Below the pieces are notes generated by a model. That model did no database searches. It was not told the origin of the DNA and was given only the letters and a program-made list of their open reading frames with translations. DNA of 64,000 nucleotides from Neoceratodus forsteri (lineage: Eukaryota > Chordata > Ceratodontiformes > Ceratodontidae). Made by a program: the position numbers and the translations under genes. Shown here in pieces: positions 28,697-41,300 of the stretch. The first letter of the stretch is position 1; the number at the start of each line of letters is the position of its first letter. Where the stretch lies: assembly GCA_016271365.2 (NCBI GenBank), contig CM057456.1:610705501-610769500 (forward strand), written 5' to 3'.

Positions 28697-31265
28697 AGAA
28701 ACATAGAAGTTGACGGCAGATAAGGACTGCAAGGCCCATCCAGTCTGCCCATTTTTTCTACCTTATGAATGTGCCATAGGCCTTTACTCTGTCAATGGCC
28801 TGTCTATTCATACTTATCTTTATTGCTCCCTTATGCCTATCCCATGCCTGTTTGAAGCCCTGCGCTATATTCATATCTACCACTTCCTGAGGTAGGCTGT
28901 TTCATGCATTTACCACCCTTTCTGTGAAAAAACAACTTCCTCACATTCCCTCTTAATCAGCCTTCCTCTAATCTCATGCTGTGTCCTCTTGTCCTGCTGT
29001 TTTTCTTATATTGAAACATGTTAGACTCTTTCACCTTGTTAATGCCCTTAAGGTGTTTGAATGTTTTGATCATATCACCGCTCTGCCTCCTATGCTCTAG
29101 GGTATACATATTGAGCTCCGTTAATCTATTCTCATATGTTTTCTGATGCAGTCCCTGCACCATTTTGGTTGCCCTTCTCTGGACTGCCTCCATTTTGTTA
29201 ATGTCCTTGTGCAGGTGCAGCTTCCAGTACTACATGCAGTACTCCAGATGGGCCCTAACCAGTGTCTTGTAAAGAGGGATTATTACCTCCCTCTTACGAT
29301 TTGCGATACTTCTACTAATGCACCCCAACATCCCTTTGGTCTTACCTACTGCTTTAGTGGTCTGCTTGGATGATTTCAGGTCATCTGTGATGATGATGAT
29401 GCCCAAGTCTCTTTCTTCTTTAGTGATTGCCAGCAACTCCACTCCCAACCTATAGGTGGCTTCAGGTTTCTCTTCCCTATGTGCATGATCTTGCACTTTT
29501 TTGCATTAAACCCCATTTGCCACTCTTCTGACCATTTTGCCAGTTTATCCAGATCGCTTCTGATTCTGCCCACCCCATCTGGATCATCTACTCTGTTGCA
29601 GATCTTGGTGTCATCTACAAAGAGACAAAACTTACCTTCCAGTCCATCTGCAATGTCACCGATGAAGATATTGAAGAGGACTGGCCCCAGGACTGATCCC
29701 TGAGGTACCTCACTTGTGACTTGCATCTCTTCTGACTGTATACTGTTTACCACCACTGTCTGTTTTCTGTCCGCCAACCAGTTTGCCACCCATTTGACCA
29801 ACTTCTGACCCACCCCAAGCCGACCCAGCTTATTAATCAATCTTCTGTGTGGAACAGTATCGAAAGCTTTGCTGAAGTCAGGGTAGGCGACATCAACTGC
29901 TCCCCCTTGGTCTACCACTCTGGTTACCCAGTCAAAGAAATCTATGAGATTAGTTTGACAGAACCTTCCTGTTGTAAACCCATGCTGTCTTGAATACTGT
30001 GCTTCTATGGATTCTGGGTGTTGCACTATCCTTTCCTTAAAGAGTGCCTCCCTGATCATGCCCACTACTGAGGTAAGACTGACTGGTCTGTAGTTCCCTG
30101 CCTCCTCCCTGCTACCAGTCTTGTAAAGCGGGATCACATGAGCCCTTTTCCAGTCTTCTGGGACCTCTCCTGTGCTCAGAGACTCACTAAACAGTTCTGA
30201 TAATGGCTCTGCTAGTTCCACACTTAGCTCCTTTAGTACCCTGGGATGTATGCCATCAGGTCTCATTGCCTTGTCCACCCTGAGCTTAGCGAGCTCCTGT
30301 AGGACCCTTTCTTTTGTGAAGGGACTAGTGCACACCTCCCTCCCCCTCGCCCCGTGTCCATGGGGTTGAGCTGTGGGCCTTGTCCTACCTTCTCAGTAAA
30401 TACTGAGCAGAAATATCTATTTAGGATCGATGCTTTTCCTTGGTCCTTCTCCACACACTCCCCCTTATCTCCTTTGATCTTAGCAATATCCCCTCTGGAC
30501 TGTCTTCTTTCACTAATGTATCTATAGAAAGTCTTGTCCCCTTCTTTTACTGTTCGTGGTAGTGTTTTCTCGGTTTGGGCCTTTGTCTACCTTACTGCCT
30601 TCCCTGCTTCCCTTAGGGAAGTTTGGTATGCCTCCGTGTCTTTGTCCCACTGCGTTCCCTTATATTTCCTGAAGGCCAGCCTTTTGGCTCTGACCTTTTC
30701 TGCTACTGTTTTTGAGAACCGAAGTGGTTTCCTTCTTGTTTTGCTCTTGGTTTTCTCTCTAACACAGAGGGATGTTGCTTCAAGTATTGCATCCTTAATG
30801 CTTGTACCCCCACACCTGTATTTCTTCTTGCGAGGGCTAGCTTAACTCTGTTGGTCATTTTATCAAAGGCAGCTCCTCTGAAGTCCCATATTTTGCCTTG
30901 GAATGGGATGATTTAGTTCTAGAGGCGAAATTGGACCATACCATGTGATGTCACTGGCCCCCAGGTGACCTTCTACCTGGAGATCTGTGATCCTTTCCCC
31001 GTTAGTCAGTACTAGATCTAAGATAGCCCTGTCTCTTGTGGGTTATTGTACCAGTTGTTTGAGGCCCTCCCCCTGCAGGGAATCCACTATACAATATGTC
31101 TAGTTCTGGCAGATGTTCCTGCTGGTATTGACCAATCTGTGTCTGGCATGTTGAAGTCTTCCATTATCAGAAACTCCCCTTTAGCTATCATGTTTTGCAT
31201 ATCTTCTGACAGTAATGTGTCTATGTCCTCCCCCTGGTCTGGAGGCCTGTAGATAACCCCATATT
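28697..31265 (-). mobile_element. CR1-type LINE, copy 1
   Basis: A minus-strand CR1-type LINE. Its 3' end, on the plus strand ACATAGAAGTTGACGGCAG at 28699, is followed on the minus strand by a TTCTATGTTTCTA tail like that of CR1. It is about 85-90% like copy 2 (47207-49530) by eye but extends further 5', into the endonuclease (minus-strand text FLIMEDFNMPDTDW near 31165, and GVIYRPPDQGED near 31240). Beyond about 31265 an L2-type fragment begins on the other strand. Confidence 0.85.
28957..30454 (-). pseudogene. CR1 copy 1 reverse transcriptase (broken)
   Basis: The main open stretch is 30335-29376 (319 codons): AGNYRPVSLTSVVG, DFSKAFDTVPHRRL (catalytic Asp), SEVPQGSVLGPVLFNIF, and LFVDDTKIC, where the usual YADD is FVDD. 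MHIGKRNLKPPIGWEWSC is already out of frame compared with copy 2. The C-terminus continues in another frame (29193-28957: MVQGLHQKTYENRLTELNMY). One to two frameshifts near 29420-29250 disable it. The N-terminal part (30454-30336) reads ILNRYFCSVFTEKVG. Confidence 0.85.
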
Positions 31266-32416
31266 CCTGGAGACTAGATTCCTGGTTAATACAAACAAAA
31301 CCAAGGCCATGCTTTTGTGGTCCAAATCTAAGCTGACCAAACTTGCTAACACAGCAGCTGCCCTCAGCATATTATCCTCTGGCAGACTCCCTCTGGAAAC
31401 AGTGTCCTCCTTTAAATATCTGGGCATTACTCTGGGCCCCACCATGACCTTCTCAGAACACATTGATAACACCGTCCAGTGCATCAACCAAAAACTGAAG
31501 TGGACTATCGACTGAAACGTTACCTGACTCCAGAGTCCCGTTTAGCCATAGCCCAAGGTAATCTCCTTCCTCAAATGGATTACTGCGCCCCCATCTGTAC
31601 GGAAACCTCCATCCATGAACTCTGTAGTCTAAATACCACATGAAACAATATCTGTAGATTTGCACTAACGGAACACTACTCTACCCATCACTGTTCCCTG
31701 TACCAGTCCCTTGGCTGGCTTCCCCCCCTCAGGTTCGCAGTAACTACTTCTTTGGCTGCACCATAGACAAGGCCATCAGAGGCGGGGTCCTGTCACCCCT
31801 CTTCCCCCTGCTCAAACCCAAAAATTGCCCCCGCAAGCCTAGAAGCTCCTCCAGCTTTCTGTTGGATGCTCCACAAATGACCACCTGCCTGAGTAATAAA
31901 GCCTCCACCTCGGCCGCTCCTATACAGTGGAACAGTCTGCTCACCTCACTTTGCTCTCTTGATTCTCACCACTTATTCAGATCCCACTACAAAGCGGCCC
32001 TAATGGCTGCTGTTACTTGTGCTTGCCCCAACCCCGACGATCACCCCCTGTGCTATTCCAACAAGCTCACAAGCTCGCTGAGGTCATCCAGCAACTCAGA
32101 CGCTCACTTTTTTGTACATCCTATTGTATGTTACCCTACAATGGATAACACTGTCTTGAAATTATTTAGGAGCTATGCTTATCTACCACTACTGTGCTTG
32201 TATGCTGTACACTTCTGATGGAACATGCTGTACAATAACTCATACCATTGTTTGCACTGTTCTGTATTTGTAACTCTTGTCAGTATTTTCTGTACTGTAT
32301 TTTGTACTTGTATTTATCCTTGTGCCATCTTCATGGGCCGGGGTCATCCCTGGAAACGGTTCATTGGATCAGTGCGCCTACCCGATTAACAAATACATAC
32401 ATAAAAAATAAATAAA
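31266..32416 (+). mobile_element. L2-type LINE, 5'-truncated 3' fragment
   Basis: Plus-strand, starting after the reverse transcriptase core. FLVNTNKTKAMLLWSKSKLT, VSSFKYLGITLGPTMTFSEH and LPQMDYCAPIC are L2-type thumb and C-terminal motifs (compare NSNKTVSLTFGS and IMDYGDVVYCAA at 8680-8990). A stop at 31513-31515 (then resumed in another frame) and further stops show decay. The 3' end is at AACAAATACATACATAAAAA ATAAATAAA (about 32390-32416). Confidence 0.8.
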
Positions 32417-32639
32417 GCCCTGGATTTGCAGCAGGACAGGGATCCAGATTAGTTACTTCCTTATGACTGAAGAGAGAAGATCTCTGGCATAGGTTTCTTA
32501 TGCCTAGAGTGGGATTGACAGAGAAGCTCCCTGAAATACAGGAAGCCTAGCTGAATCTGGGTCCAGAGAGGCCTAAAGTAAGCCTCTAAGAAGACCCATC
32601 AGTCCCTCATGTTCTTTAGTGCCCTTCCTCACACTGTCT
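32417..32639. other. Intron-like sequence
   Basis: Nothing recognised between the L2-type tail and the minisatellite. Confidence 0.4.
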
Positions 32640-32990
32640 AAAGCAGTACTCCCTAGAGTCCATTGGTACCCCCTACACCCTGTCCCAAGCCATCAGTCTC
32701 TGGCATCCAGTAGTACCCTTTCCCACACCCTGCCCCAAACCAGTCTTTCCCTAGTGTCCAGTTGTACCCGCTTCCTCACCATGCCCCAAGCCAGTTAGTC
32801 CCTGCTGTCCAGTTGCACCCCCCATCCTGCCCCAAACCAATCAGTTCATGGTATCCAGTGGTACCATTCTCCCACGCCCTGTCCCAAACAAACAAACTAC
32901 TCCTAACATTCAGTGGTACCCCTCCCTCACCCTGCACCGAACTACTTAGCAGTGGTATCCAGCAGCACCCCCCTCCCTCATCATGACCCC
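32640..32990. repeat. Diverged minisatellite, period about 50-58 bp
   Basis: Six to seven units built on CCTGCCCCAAACCAGT ... TCCAGTKGTACCC. The ATCCAGTRGTACC-type phrase recurs at about 32704, 32756, 32806, 32850, 32909 and 32955. It is C-rich on the plus strand. Confidence 0.65.
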
Positions 32991-34461
32991 AAATGGTAGT
33001 ATGCGAAACTTCTCTGCCCACCTTCTTGGCCAGACACCATCTGAATACATTAAAAAAGATTGCAAAAGTGAAACAGTCAAAAGACATCTATTGCAGTAAT
33101 TGAACATGATACAGAAATAGACAAATTTTGTCTGTGTCATTTTTACAATTTTGGTTACTCTTTTCAGATGCTGGCTGACCAGGAAGTGAGTGGAGTGTTT
33201 TTCTGATCACCAATGGGCTCTTGGTGCAAACCTGAAAAGCTCGGGGAGAGGGGAGTGGAAGAGGGAGCAAAAAGTCCGTCCGTCCTTCCTTCCTTCCATG
33301 GGTTTAGGTCACTACATTGCGAGCAAAACTGCGCAGTCATTTATTGCACAGACAAAACGGTGGCAGCAAAAACTGTGTGTTGCCAATACAGCACAAAGCA
33401 ATGACCACATGTCTGAGTGGGCAGAACTCGGGGAGACGGTTGTGGGGATTCACTATTACACACTCTCTGAGGGGTGGAACCGGGTGGAGAAAGTCGGTGA
33501 AGGGGTGATATACTATTGGTAACCCAGGGAGGGTGACAGTCGGGGATAACATCTCAACTCTGTTTTATTCCGTTCACTGTTTTCCTGATGCTATTTTCAC
33601 TGTGCAGTTTTTGTGGCGTGATTATTGCTGTGCTAGATTGACCGGATACCTTCTTGCATATATGTCCAAACCTAGGGTGGTCTCCCATTGTCACAGGCAA
33701 TCTTGGAGAGGTAAAAGTGTGCCACTAAGAATGGGCCCTCGGTGGCCATGTTACTGTGTTGAGTGTTATGGGTTCCCTGTGGCCTTCCTTTAACTTGGGA
33801 AGTGGCAGAAATAGGCCACTGGGGATGGGCTTCCTGTGGCTGTACTTAGCATGGGGGGGCACAAGTAGGCCAACAGGGATGGGCTCCCAGTGGCTGCCTT
33901 TAGTTCTCTATCTAATTATTTATTTTTTTATTTTATTAATTAAACTGTTTATCAGCATGCTGCCATCCAGCATCCATGAAGTTGCCCCCCCTTACCCACC
34001 AGTACCATCACCCCTAGATACTTACCATGATCTCCTCATCGTCGATGGCTTTCCCCCAGTAAGTAGTATTATGAGAAGGGTGAAGCGCGGGTAGGTAGTA
34101 TATGAGTGCTGAGAGGGCCTGTATGACTGCCTGGGCAGGCTGATGGACATAGTAAGGAGGAAACAGCAAGCTGAGAGCTAAGTCCTGGTGGAAGGGGCCA
34201 GAAACACAGAACACAGCATGGCTACAGTAGTCATCTAGGGGAATGGGTGAGGCCAGTAGGGGCCAAAGGTAACAGCAGATAGCAAGAAGAGGGAAACAGG
34301 ACTGCTAAACAGTGGAGCAGGGACACGGCAGCAATGCAGAATGGGCAGGAAGCAACAGGCAGAGGCAAGGAGTGGGGCCAACCTTGACTCCCTGCAAGGG
34401 GCTTTTCTCAGGCAGCTGGTCAAAGAACCCACTAGGGATGGGGCAGTGCTATACCTAGTAA
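32991..34461. other. Intron-like sequence with short repeats
   Basis: GTCCGTCCGTCCTTCCTTCC is a short microsatellite at about 33275-33297. 33705-33905 holds about three units of roughly 65-70 bp around GGCCACTGGGGATGGGCTTCCTGTGGCTG. No gene was recognised. Confidence 0.45.
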
Positions 34462-36535
34462 TGTCACAGTGGGCAGTCTCTTAGGTACCAGTGATCATCG
34501 TACAGTGTGGTTGAACATAAAGAAGGGAGTGGAGGCAAATCACACAAGGACAAGGGTTTTGGACTTTAGGAGGGCAAATGTTATTAAAATGGGAGGCTGC
34601 CTCAGAAACTGCCTCATGGGGGGATTGCTAGGGAGAGGTAGAGGCACAGTGGGGAACAATAAGGGAGGGCATAATTAATGCAGTCAGCCTTTGCATGAAG
34701 CAAGTTAGTGAAAGCAGAAGAAAAAAGAAAGCTGTGGTTCTCTAGGGAAGTGACCATGGTGTGAAGGAAAAAAAAAGGGTGGCATTCAGGAGGTATATGG
34801 AAATGCAGAGGAAGTAGGACAGGGAGGCATAACAAGTAAAACAGAAAGAAGCAGGTGGTGAGGGGAGCAAAGGCACAGACAGAGAAAAGGATAGCCAAGA
34901 GGCTAGCTAACAGGGATAAGACTTTTTTCAGATACTGTACAAGAAGAAGACAGCAAGGGGAGGCATAGCTTCACAGTGGAGGGAGGGGGATGGAAAACCA
35001 GGGAGTAGCAGGAATAAAGGTGGGGTGGGGTGGACACAGATTATTTTTCAGAGGAAAGCATCTTGAAAGGACTTGCACCTCTGAAGGAGGACAAGATAAT
35101 GGGACTGTATGGGAGACACCCAAGGATACTAAAGCAACTCATGGAGGTGCTAGATTCCCCACTGATTTAACAGTTCACTGAAAACAGGCAAGGTTCTGGA
35201 GGACTAGAGAAAAGCAGACGTGGTCCCTCTGCATAAGAGCAGCAGCAGGGAGGAGGCTAGCAACTATAGGCTGGTCAGTCTCATTCCAGTGGTGGGGACA
35301 TTAATGGAAACCCTGCTTAAGGAAAGGCTGGTAGAGTATCTTGACTACAATGGGCTGCAACACCACAGGCAGCATGGATTCATTGGGGGGGGGGGGTCAT
35401 GCCATACAAATGTGATTGATTTCTTTCACAGGACGACCAGTGAAATAGTTCTGTGGAGGGCAGTGGACAAGACCTACCTGGACATTAGAAAGGTCTTCTA
35501 CACTGTGTCACATAGGAGACCAATAAAGACATTGAGCAGCCTAGGGTTGGGATCCAGAGTTGTTAATTGGATTAGGAACTGGATGACAGACAGGTGACAG
35601 AGGGCGGTGGTTAATGGCACTCATTCTAATGATGGGAGAGTGACCAGCAGGACACATTACTAGGAACAGTCCTCTTCAATTTCTTCATAAGTGACATTGC
35701 AGGAACACTGGAAGGGAATGTATGCCTTTTGCAGGTGATACCAAAATCTGTAACAGAGTGGACACTCATGAAAAGGTAGAGAGAATCCGTAGGGATCTTT
35801 GGAAACTACAGGAGTGGTCCAGAGCATGACAGTTGAGGTACAATGCTGAAAAATGCAGAATCATGCACCTAGGGCATAGGAACCCAGATGCATCGTATAG
35901 GATGGGGTGAGGCACTGATAGTCACTAAGCAGGAAAGGGACCTTGGGGTTATCATAACTGATGACCTCATAGTGGAAGTGCAATGTGACAAAACAGTGGA
36001 CATGGCTAGTGGGATGCTGGGGTGCCAAGGGAGTGGTACCTCCAGCAGGAGGAGGGAGTTGGTGTTGCCACTACATCGCTTGCTAGCGATACCCCACCTG
36101 GATTACTGTGTCCAGTTTTAGAAGCTATACCTCGGAAAAGACATAGATAGGGTGTATGCAGTCTGGAGTAGGGTAACTAAAATGGTGCAGGGGTTGCATG
36201 AGAAGCCCTCTGAAGAGATTGAGGCATCTAAACATGTACACCTTGGAAGTGAGGACAGCAAGAGGGGACATGATAGATAAAAGTAACTCACAGGGGTGAG
36301 CAGGACGGAGGAGGGGAGTCTCTTTCAAATGAGAAAGAGCACCAGGACCAGGAGGCATGCTATGAAGCTGGGGGGGGAAAGAGTTTAAGAGGGATGTGAG
36401 GAAGTACTGTTTCACTGAAAGGGTGCAAGACACCTGTAACAGACTGCCAGCAGAAGTAGGTGAAGCAAAAATATTGGAGGGCTTCAACTATGCGTGGGAT
36501 AGACAGAGGGGAATATTAGTAATGGGGGGGTGATG
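34462..36535 (+). mobile_element. CR1-like LINE, second family, degenerate
   Basis: It starts in the endonuclease end (GSLLGTSDHRTVWLNIKKG, about 34470). The reverse transcriptase is at about 35215-36120: VVPLHKSSSREEASNYRLVS, then LVEYLDYNGLQHHRQHGF, then TYLDIRKVFYTVSHRR, where the catalytic-Asp motif DFSKAFDTV has become DIRKVFYTV, so the Asp is lost. KQERDLGVIITDDLI and RLLAIPHLDYCVQF mark the thumb. The C-terminus (MVQGLHEKPSEEIEASKHVH, then FKRDVRKYCFTERVQDTC) ends near 36535. The C-terminal third also resembles the CR1 copies in the window. It has many stops and an 11-G run at about 35387. Confidence 0.8.
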
Positions 36536-36536
36536 T

Positions 36537-36849
36537 GGAAGCACTTTACTGATGATATTTTGATTGTGTGTAGAGAGATCACTGAGGAATTTAGTGAATT
36601 TGTGCAGTGGCTTGAAAGCTCTAATGCTAACTTATGCTTTCATCTTAACTGGGATTTGGCATCTGTGAACATCTTAGCTTTGCAGATGATTGATTGAACA
36701 AAAGAATGGCACTCTTTTGACTGACCTGTATGTCAGATGCACAGATTGGAACAGCTGCCTGCAGTTTAAAGTTGCTGTCCTTGCCACACCATAAGAAGGC
36801 TTCCAAAGGGTCAGTACATGACTTAGAACCCACTTCGCTTCCAGCTGCT
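36537..36849 (+). pseudogene. Penelope-like element reverse transcriptase fragment
   Basis: It begins WKHFTDDILIVCREITEEFS: the box usually written RYIDDI reads HFTDDI, both Asp kept. EFVQWLESSNANLCFHLNWD follows, then SVNILALQMID, and after a one-base shift KNGTLLTDLYVRCTDWNSCL. This order (Y-x-DD, F-x-x-x-LN, I-x-FLD, TDLYRK-TD-N-LL) is that of Penelope-like reverse transcriptases. It is cut at the 5' side by the CR1-like element and interrupted on the 3' side by an L2-type tail. Confidence 0.7.
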
Positions 36850-37193
36850 CCTGTTATGACTAATTTCTCAAATTATTATGCCTGTTGTACTACAAGAGTA
36901 TAAGTAATATATATTGACCTTGACGCTCTGTACATTGTTATTGAACCCGTCTGTTCTCTAAATCAAATGTTTATATGCAAGTCTTGGCTTTCCTAACTGT
37001 TCTGTTATTTGTATATATTCCATGTATTATTATTGGGTCTCAGCCCCCAGGTTGCATTAGGCTTCCCTAATTGTCCTGCTATTGTATGTATTCCGTGTAT
37101 TGTTATTGGGTCTCGGCCCCCAGGTCACATCTGGAATGGAGCTTTTAGCTCAGTGTGCTTTCCTGACAAATCTCGTAAATAAATAAATAATGA
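36850..37193 (+). mobile_element. L2-type 3' UTR with 70-bp duplication, in the Penelope-like element
   Basis: It ends GCTTTCCTGACAAATCTCGTAAATAAATAAATAAT, like the L2-type tail at 9640-9676. Within it, ATTCCRTGTATTRTTATTGGGTCTCRGCCCCCAGGT occurs twice (about 37018 and 37090), a tandem duplication of about 70 bp. There is no ORF. It separates the reverse transcriptase part from the C-terminal part of the Penelope-like element. Confidence 0.65.
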
Positions 37194-38015
37194 AAAGAAA
37201 CTGTGGCACAGAGAAGTTCTGTCAAAAAGGGGCTGGTGAACTGACAGAACATTTTGAGCTGGGGGTATACAGAAAAACAAAACTGTTGGAAAATGTAAAA
37301 AGACGTGGATAGCTTGGACAGAAATGTCATTTTGTAGAAGGCAAATAAAAAAAAAAAAGAGGTGAACAACCATTTATTGTGTACGACTACATTTGGTGTG
37401 GGCATCAAAGAAATTGTTAAAATTCGTCAAAATAATTTGCCTGTACTGAGAATGATTCCAGTATTAATAAACAGAGTGAATTTACCACTGAAGGTATCCC
37501 ACAAGAGAAATAAAACCATCAGGGATCGGGTAGTGGATAGTCACTTGAGAAAGGACTTACACCACTGTGACAAATTAATGTAAACCCATGAGCTTTTTGT
37601 AAGATTGCTCTGGCATCATTGGAACCAATACCTTTGAGAATGGTAAAAATCGCAAGACTGAACATCTCAAGGCTAATGTTACCTGAAACTCAGAATGATT
37701 GGTGCATATGTTAGTATGTTCCTGCAAAGCGTTCTGCATTGGTAGAATGAAGCGTAAACTGAAAGAGTTGGGGAATATCTCTACGAGCTATACAAGATAA
37801 TGGGGTAGTCTATGCAATGGCAGTTCATGTGAATGGAAATGGGGGCTGAGAAATCATAAGGTCAGAGCAGTAGGTACTGAGTGGGTGTATCAGAATCCAC
37901 GTGAAGGGGACTTTGAAAATGTCTTGAGCCAGAGAGAATAATACTGGATCTATCGGATTGATGCTTTATTCCCACCAGAGCACAAGTGCTAACTAGTACC
38001 CTTCCTGAAATGAAG
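37194..38015 (+). pseudogene. Penelope-like element C-terminus (GIY-YIG-like)
   Basis: Broken pieces in order: GIKEIVKIRQNNLPVLRMIP, VNLPLKVSHKRNKTIRDRVV and SHLRKDLHHCDKL (37390-37580), the linker typical of Penelope-like proteins; FCIGRMKRKLKELG (about 37735-37775), which parallels the Y-I-G-K-T-x-R-x-L-K-x-R motif of GIY-YIG nucleases; and DFENVLSQRE and YWIYRLDALF (about 37910-37970), which parallel the final Glu-containing motif. At least four frame changes and several stops disable it. In intact elements this nuclease nicks target DNA. Confidence 0.65.
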
Positions 38016-38069
38016 TGCTCGTTTATGGATGGTACCTTTACAGTGTTTAAAACACTGTATAAGCTTTAA

Positions 38070-38084
38070 TTCTCCGCTCTCTTT
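38070..38084. repeat. 15-bp target-site duplication of the L1-like element (distal copy)
   Basis: TTCTCCGCTCTCTTT occurs here and at 44920-44934. The first is followed by the poly-T (poly-A on minus) of the inserted element. Confidence 0.85.
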
Positions 38085-38379
38085 TTTTGTTTTGAAATAG
38101 AAGTTTATTGAAAAGTTTTTCCAATATATTATACACATACTTACATACAATAAGTATAGAGTTACAGTTATCCATAAAGGTCAGTAACAGGAACCTAGAA
38201 AGAGAGAAAGAAGGAAAGGAGAGAGACACTGGAGAGAGGAAAGCATTCAGCAAATCCTATTAAGAATTTCATTCCTTAGTTGGATAAAGGCAGACTAACG
38301 CTTCATTCAAGAATAATTTCTTGTTGAGACATCATTTCAACATCTTCAGGCATATTTTACCAATATATCAAGAATGTTC

Positions 38380-41300
38380 TTTTTTTCCCCTAGAGGCCAT
38401 AAAATGGAAACCACCTCCTTTTGAATTTATCCACAGACAACCTTAGCTTAGCAGTCAGGTATTCCATAAAATTCTAGTACATACTCCATACCAAGATTCT
38501 ACAGCAGGCCTATTGGGGGTAAAGCCAACACTAAGTGATTGCTTTAAGAGCTGCCGCTACAAAAATTTGAAACAGATAATTCAGTGTTTTAGATTTCAGA
38601 GGGGATGGGGGCAATCCAAAAAGCCAATGTTGAGCAGTTTTTGGGAAGGGAGATTCAAAAATTCCAAGCACCACCTCGTGTATGGCGTCCCAAAAGCCCT
38701 CTATAACTTTACATTCCCAGAAAATATGAGAATAGGTGCCAGTGGAGTGGCAATTTCTCCAGCAAAGGTCTGAAATATGCTTTCCTTAATGTTTAGTTAA
38801 TACCGAAGGTCTAAAGTACCTGACTGCTATTTTCCATCGAAACTCCCTCCAGAATAAGGAGGCTGTGGTGCAATGGATGCCTCTCCAAATGGCATCCCAT
38901 TCCCCTTTAGACAGTGAAACTCCTATTTCTACCTTCCAGGTTTCTTTAATCCCAATCACCTGGTCTTCGTCTACTTCATTCATGCACAGCACCAACCTGG
39001 TCACCAACTTCTGTTGATTCGGGGCCGAGGTCGGAGGATGAATACATTCTTGAAGGAGATTCCCCTGTCCTGCTATGAACTGGCCTGCCTGAATTGTAGT
39101 TACATAATGCCTAAGTTGTAAGTAACGGAAGAAGTCAGTTTGTGGGAGCCGAGATTCCACCTTTAGTTGTTGAAAAGACTTTATGGAGTTTTCAGAAAAG
39201 CGTTGCCCCATGATCTGTAAACCGCACCTCGACCAACGATGGATCGCCAGGTCCCACGAGAGGGGAGTGAAGTCCCAACAACTAATAATTGTCGTAGAGG
39301 GGCCTATCTGAAGGGGAAGCTTTAGTTTTAGAGCATGCCTCCCTCCAAGCTTGACTAATTACCTCAGTCAGGGGAGTATTAAATTCCAACAGTTTCAGTC
39401 TGGGGAGATCTAGGAAGAGTAAGTCCAGTTTGTTGGGCAGGGGAGAAGAAGCTGTTTCTTTTTCCACCCACTGTGAGGGGGCATCATGCACTAGAGAGAC
39501 CAGAGCCTGCAACTGGGCCACCCAGAAATATTTTTGCAGATCAGAGAGTCCCAAACCTCCCTTTGCCTTTGGAGCTGTTAACACCTTCCGCCTGACCCTG
39601 GGTTTTTTGTCCAGCCAGACACATTTAGAGAGTGTAGATTGTACTTCTTTCCAAAAAGACTTGGGGGTTCTGAGTGGAGAGCTGTCAGTAAGAATAAAAG
39701 CGGGGCAAAACATTCTTCCGAATGCTTTCTATTCTACCCAACAGAGACAGTGGCAACTCTTGCCATCTATTACATTCCATCGTTACCTCCTGAAGCAACC
39801 TCACATGGTTCGAATTATATAGTTTCTTTAGATCCATGGAAATCCAAATTCCCAAGTATTGGAAACCCACCCCACTCCACTTGATTTGGCTTAGATCTGG
39901 GAGAACCGAACCCCTGGGACTCCCAATCGATAGAATTTCCGACTTTCCCAGGTTCACCTTATAACTGGATATTTCTCCAGAATCCACCAGAAGGTCAAAA
40001 ATCTTTGGGATTGAGAAGAAGGGATCTGAAATGTATAGACGGGTATCATCCACGTACATTGATATCTTGACCTCTGTGTCCCGGACAAAAAAAAAAAAAA
40101 AACGGAAAGACATCCGTTTACCTGGTAAAAGCTGCCAGTGGCTCTAGACTCAGGGCAAATAAGAGAGGGTAGCCCTGCCTGGTACCTCTTTGTATTTAAA
40201 AAGATGATGAAATAACTCCATTTACATGAATCCTAGCCTGAGGGTTTTTGTATAAATTGCTAATCCAGATCCTGAATTTGTCTCCGAAGCTGAAACCCCC
40301 CAGGGTGAGGTCCAGATAATTCCAGTTGAGGCGATCAAACGCCTTCTCTGCGTCCAACGATAATGCCACATGGAGTTGCTCACCCAGAGGGAGATCGGCC
40401 ACAGAGAGAACATTCAACAAAAGGCAAATATTGTCCTGGATATGTCTACCAGGGATAAAACCAGTTTGATTGGGATGAACCAAACTGGGGATGACCTTTT
40501 GAAGCCGGTCACTAATAGCTTTAGCAAAAATGTTTGCGTCCTGGTTTAAGAGCGAAATGGGTCTGTAGCTTGAACATTTGTTCGGGTCTTTCCCTGGTTT
40601 GGGCAGCACTGAAATAAGGGCCTCGCTCCATGTATCGGGCAAGGCCCCAGGTTCCTTTGCCACATTACAAACCCTGGTTAGAAGAGGAGATATCTCTTTT
40701 GCAAAGAAACATTTATAAAATTCAGCTGTGAAACCATTCGGACCCGGGGCCTTTCCCGATTTTAATTATTTAATCACCTGCCTCACTTCTTCTGTTGTAA
40801 ACAGTGCCTCCATATTTTCCCACTGGGTAGGGGATAGAGTGGGTAGAGTTAACTTTTTAGAGGAAATCTTTGATCTTATCGGAGTGCTCCAAGCCTCTGT
40901 CTACCGAGTACAAATGTTTGTAATATTTCAGGAACTCCTCTGCTATGTCTTTGGGTTGAATCCTGGGGGAGGGGTCAGGGGCCTCAGGACAGATGCTGGA
41001 CACATATCTGTCCGCTTCCTGTTTCTTAAGCCTTTGTGCCAGCAGTTTCCCGTCCCTCTCTCCCTCCTCGTAATACCTCTGCCCAGTGTATCGCAACGAA
41101 TTTTCAATGCGCCTTTGCATTAGAGAATCATAAGAAGAGCAGACTTCCCTCAATTTCTTCATGACAGCCTCAGACCTGGTATGTTTATGTTCTGTTTCCA
41201 GATAATTGATTTTGTCAATGGCTTCCCAAACCCGAGCCTGATGCTGCTTGTTTCTATGGGGAGGCAAATGCAATGGTATGACCTTGTGTAACTGCTTTCA

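Noticed and set aside
29146..29373. Plus-strand open frames within CR1 copy 1 (and 47657-47884 in copy 2)
   Set aside because: Antisense shadows of the CR1 reverse transcriptase; both copies show the same shadow because they are homologous.
32640..32990. CRISPR-like regular repeats
   Set aside because: Units are adjacent and diverged with no unique spacers, in a vertebrate genome; it is a minisatellite.
33166..33190. Possible 18-bp micro-exon (TTTTCAG / ATGCTGGCTGACCAGGAA / GTGAGT)
   Set aside because: Splice-like signals occur by chance at this length; it does not match any AVL9 text I recall and has no support.
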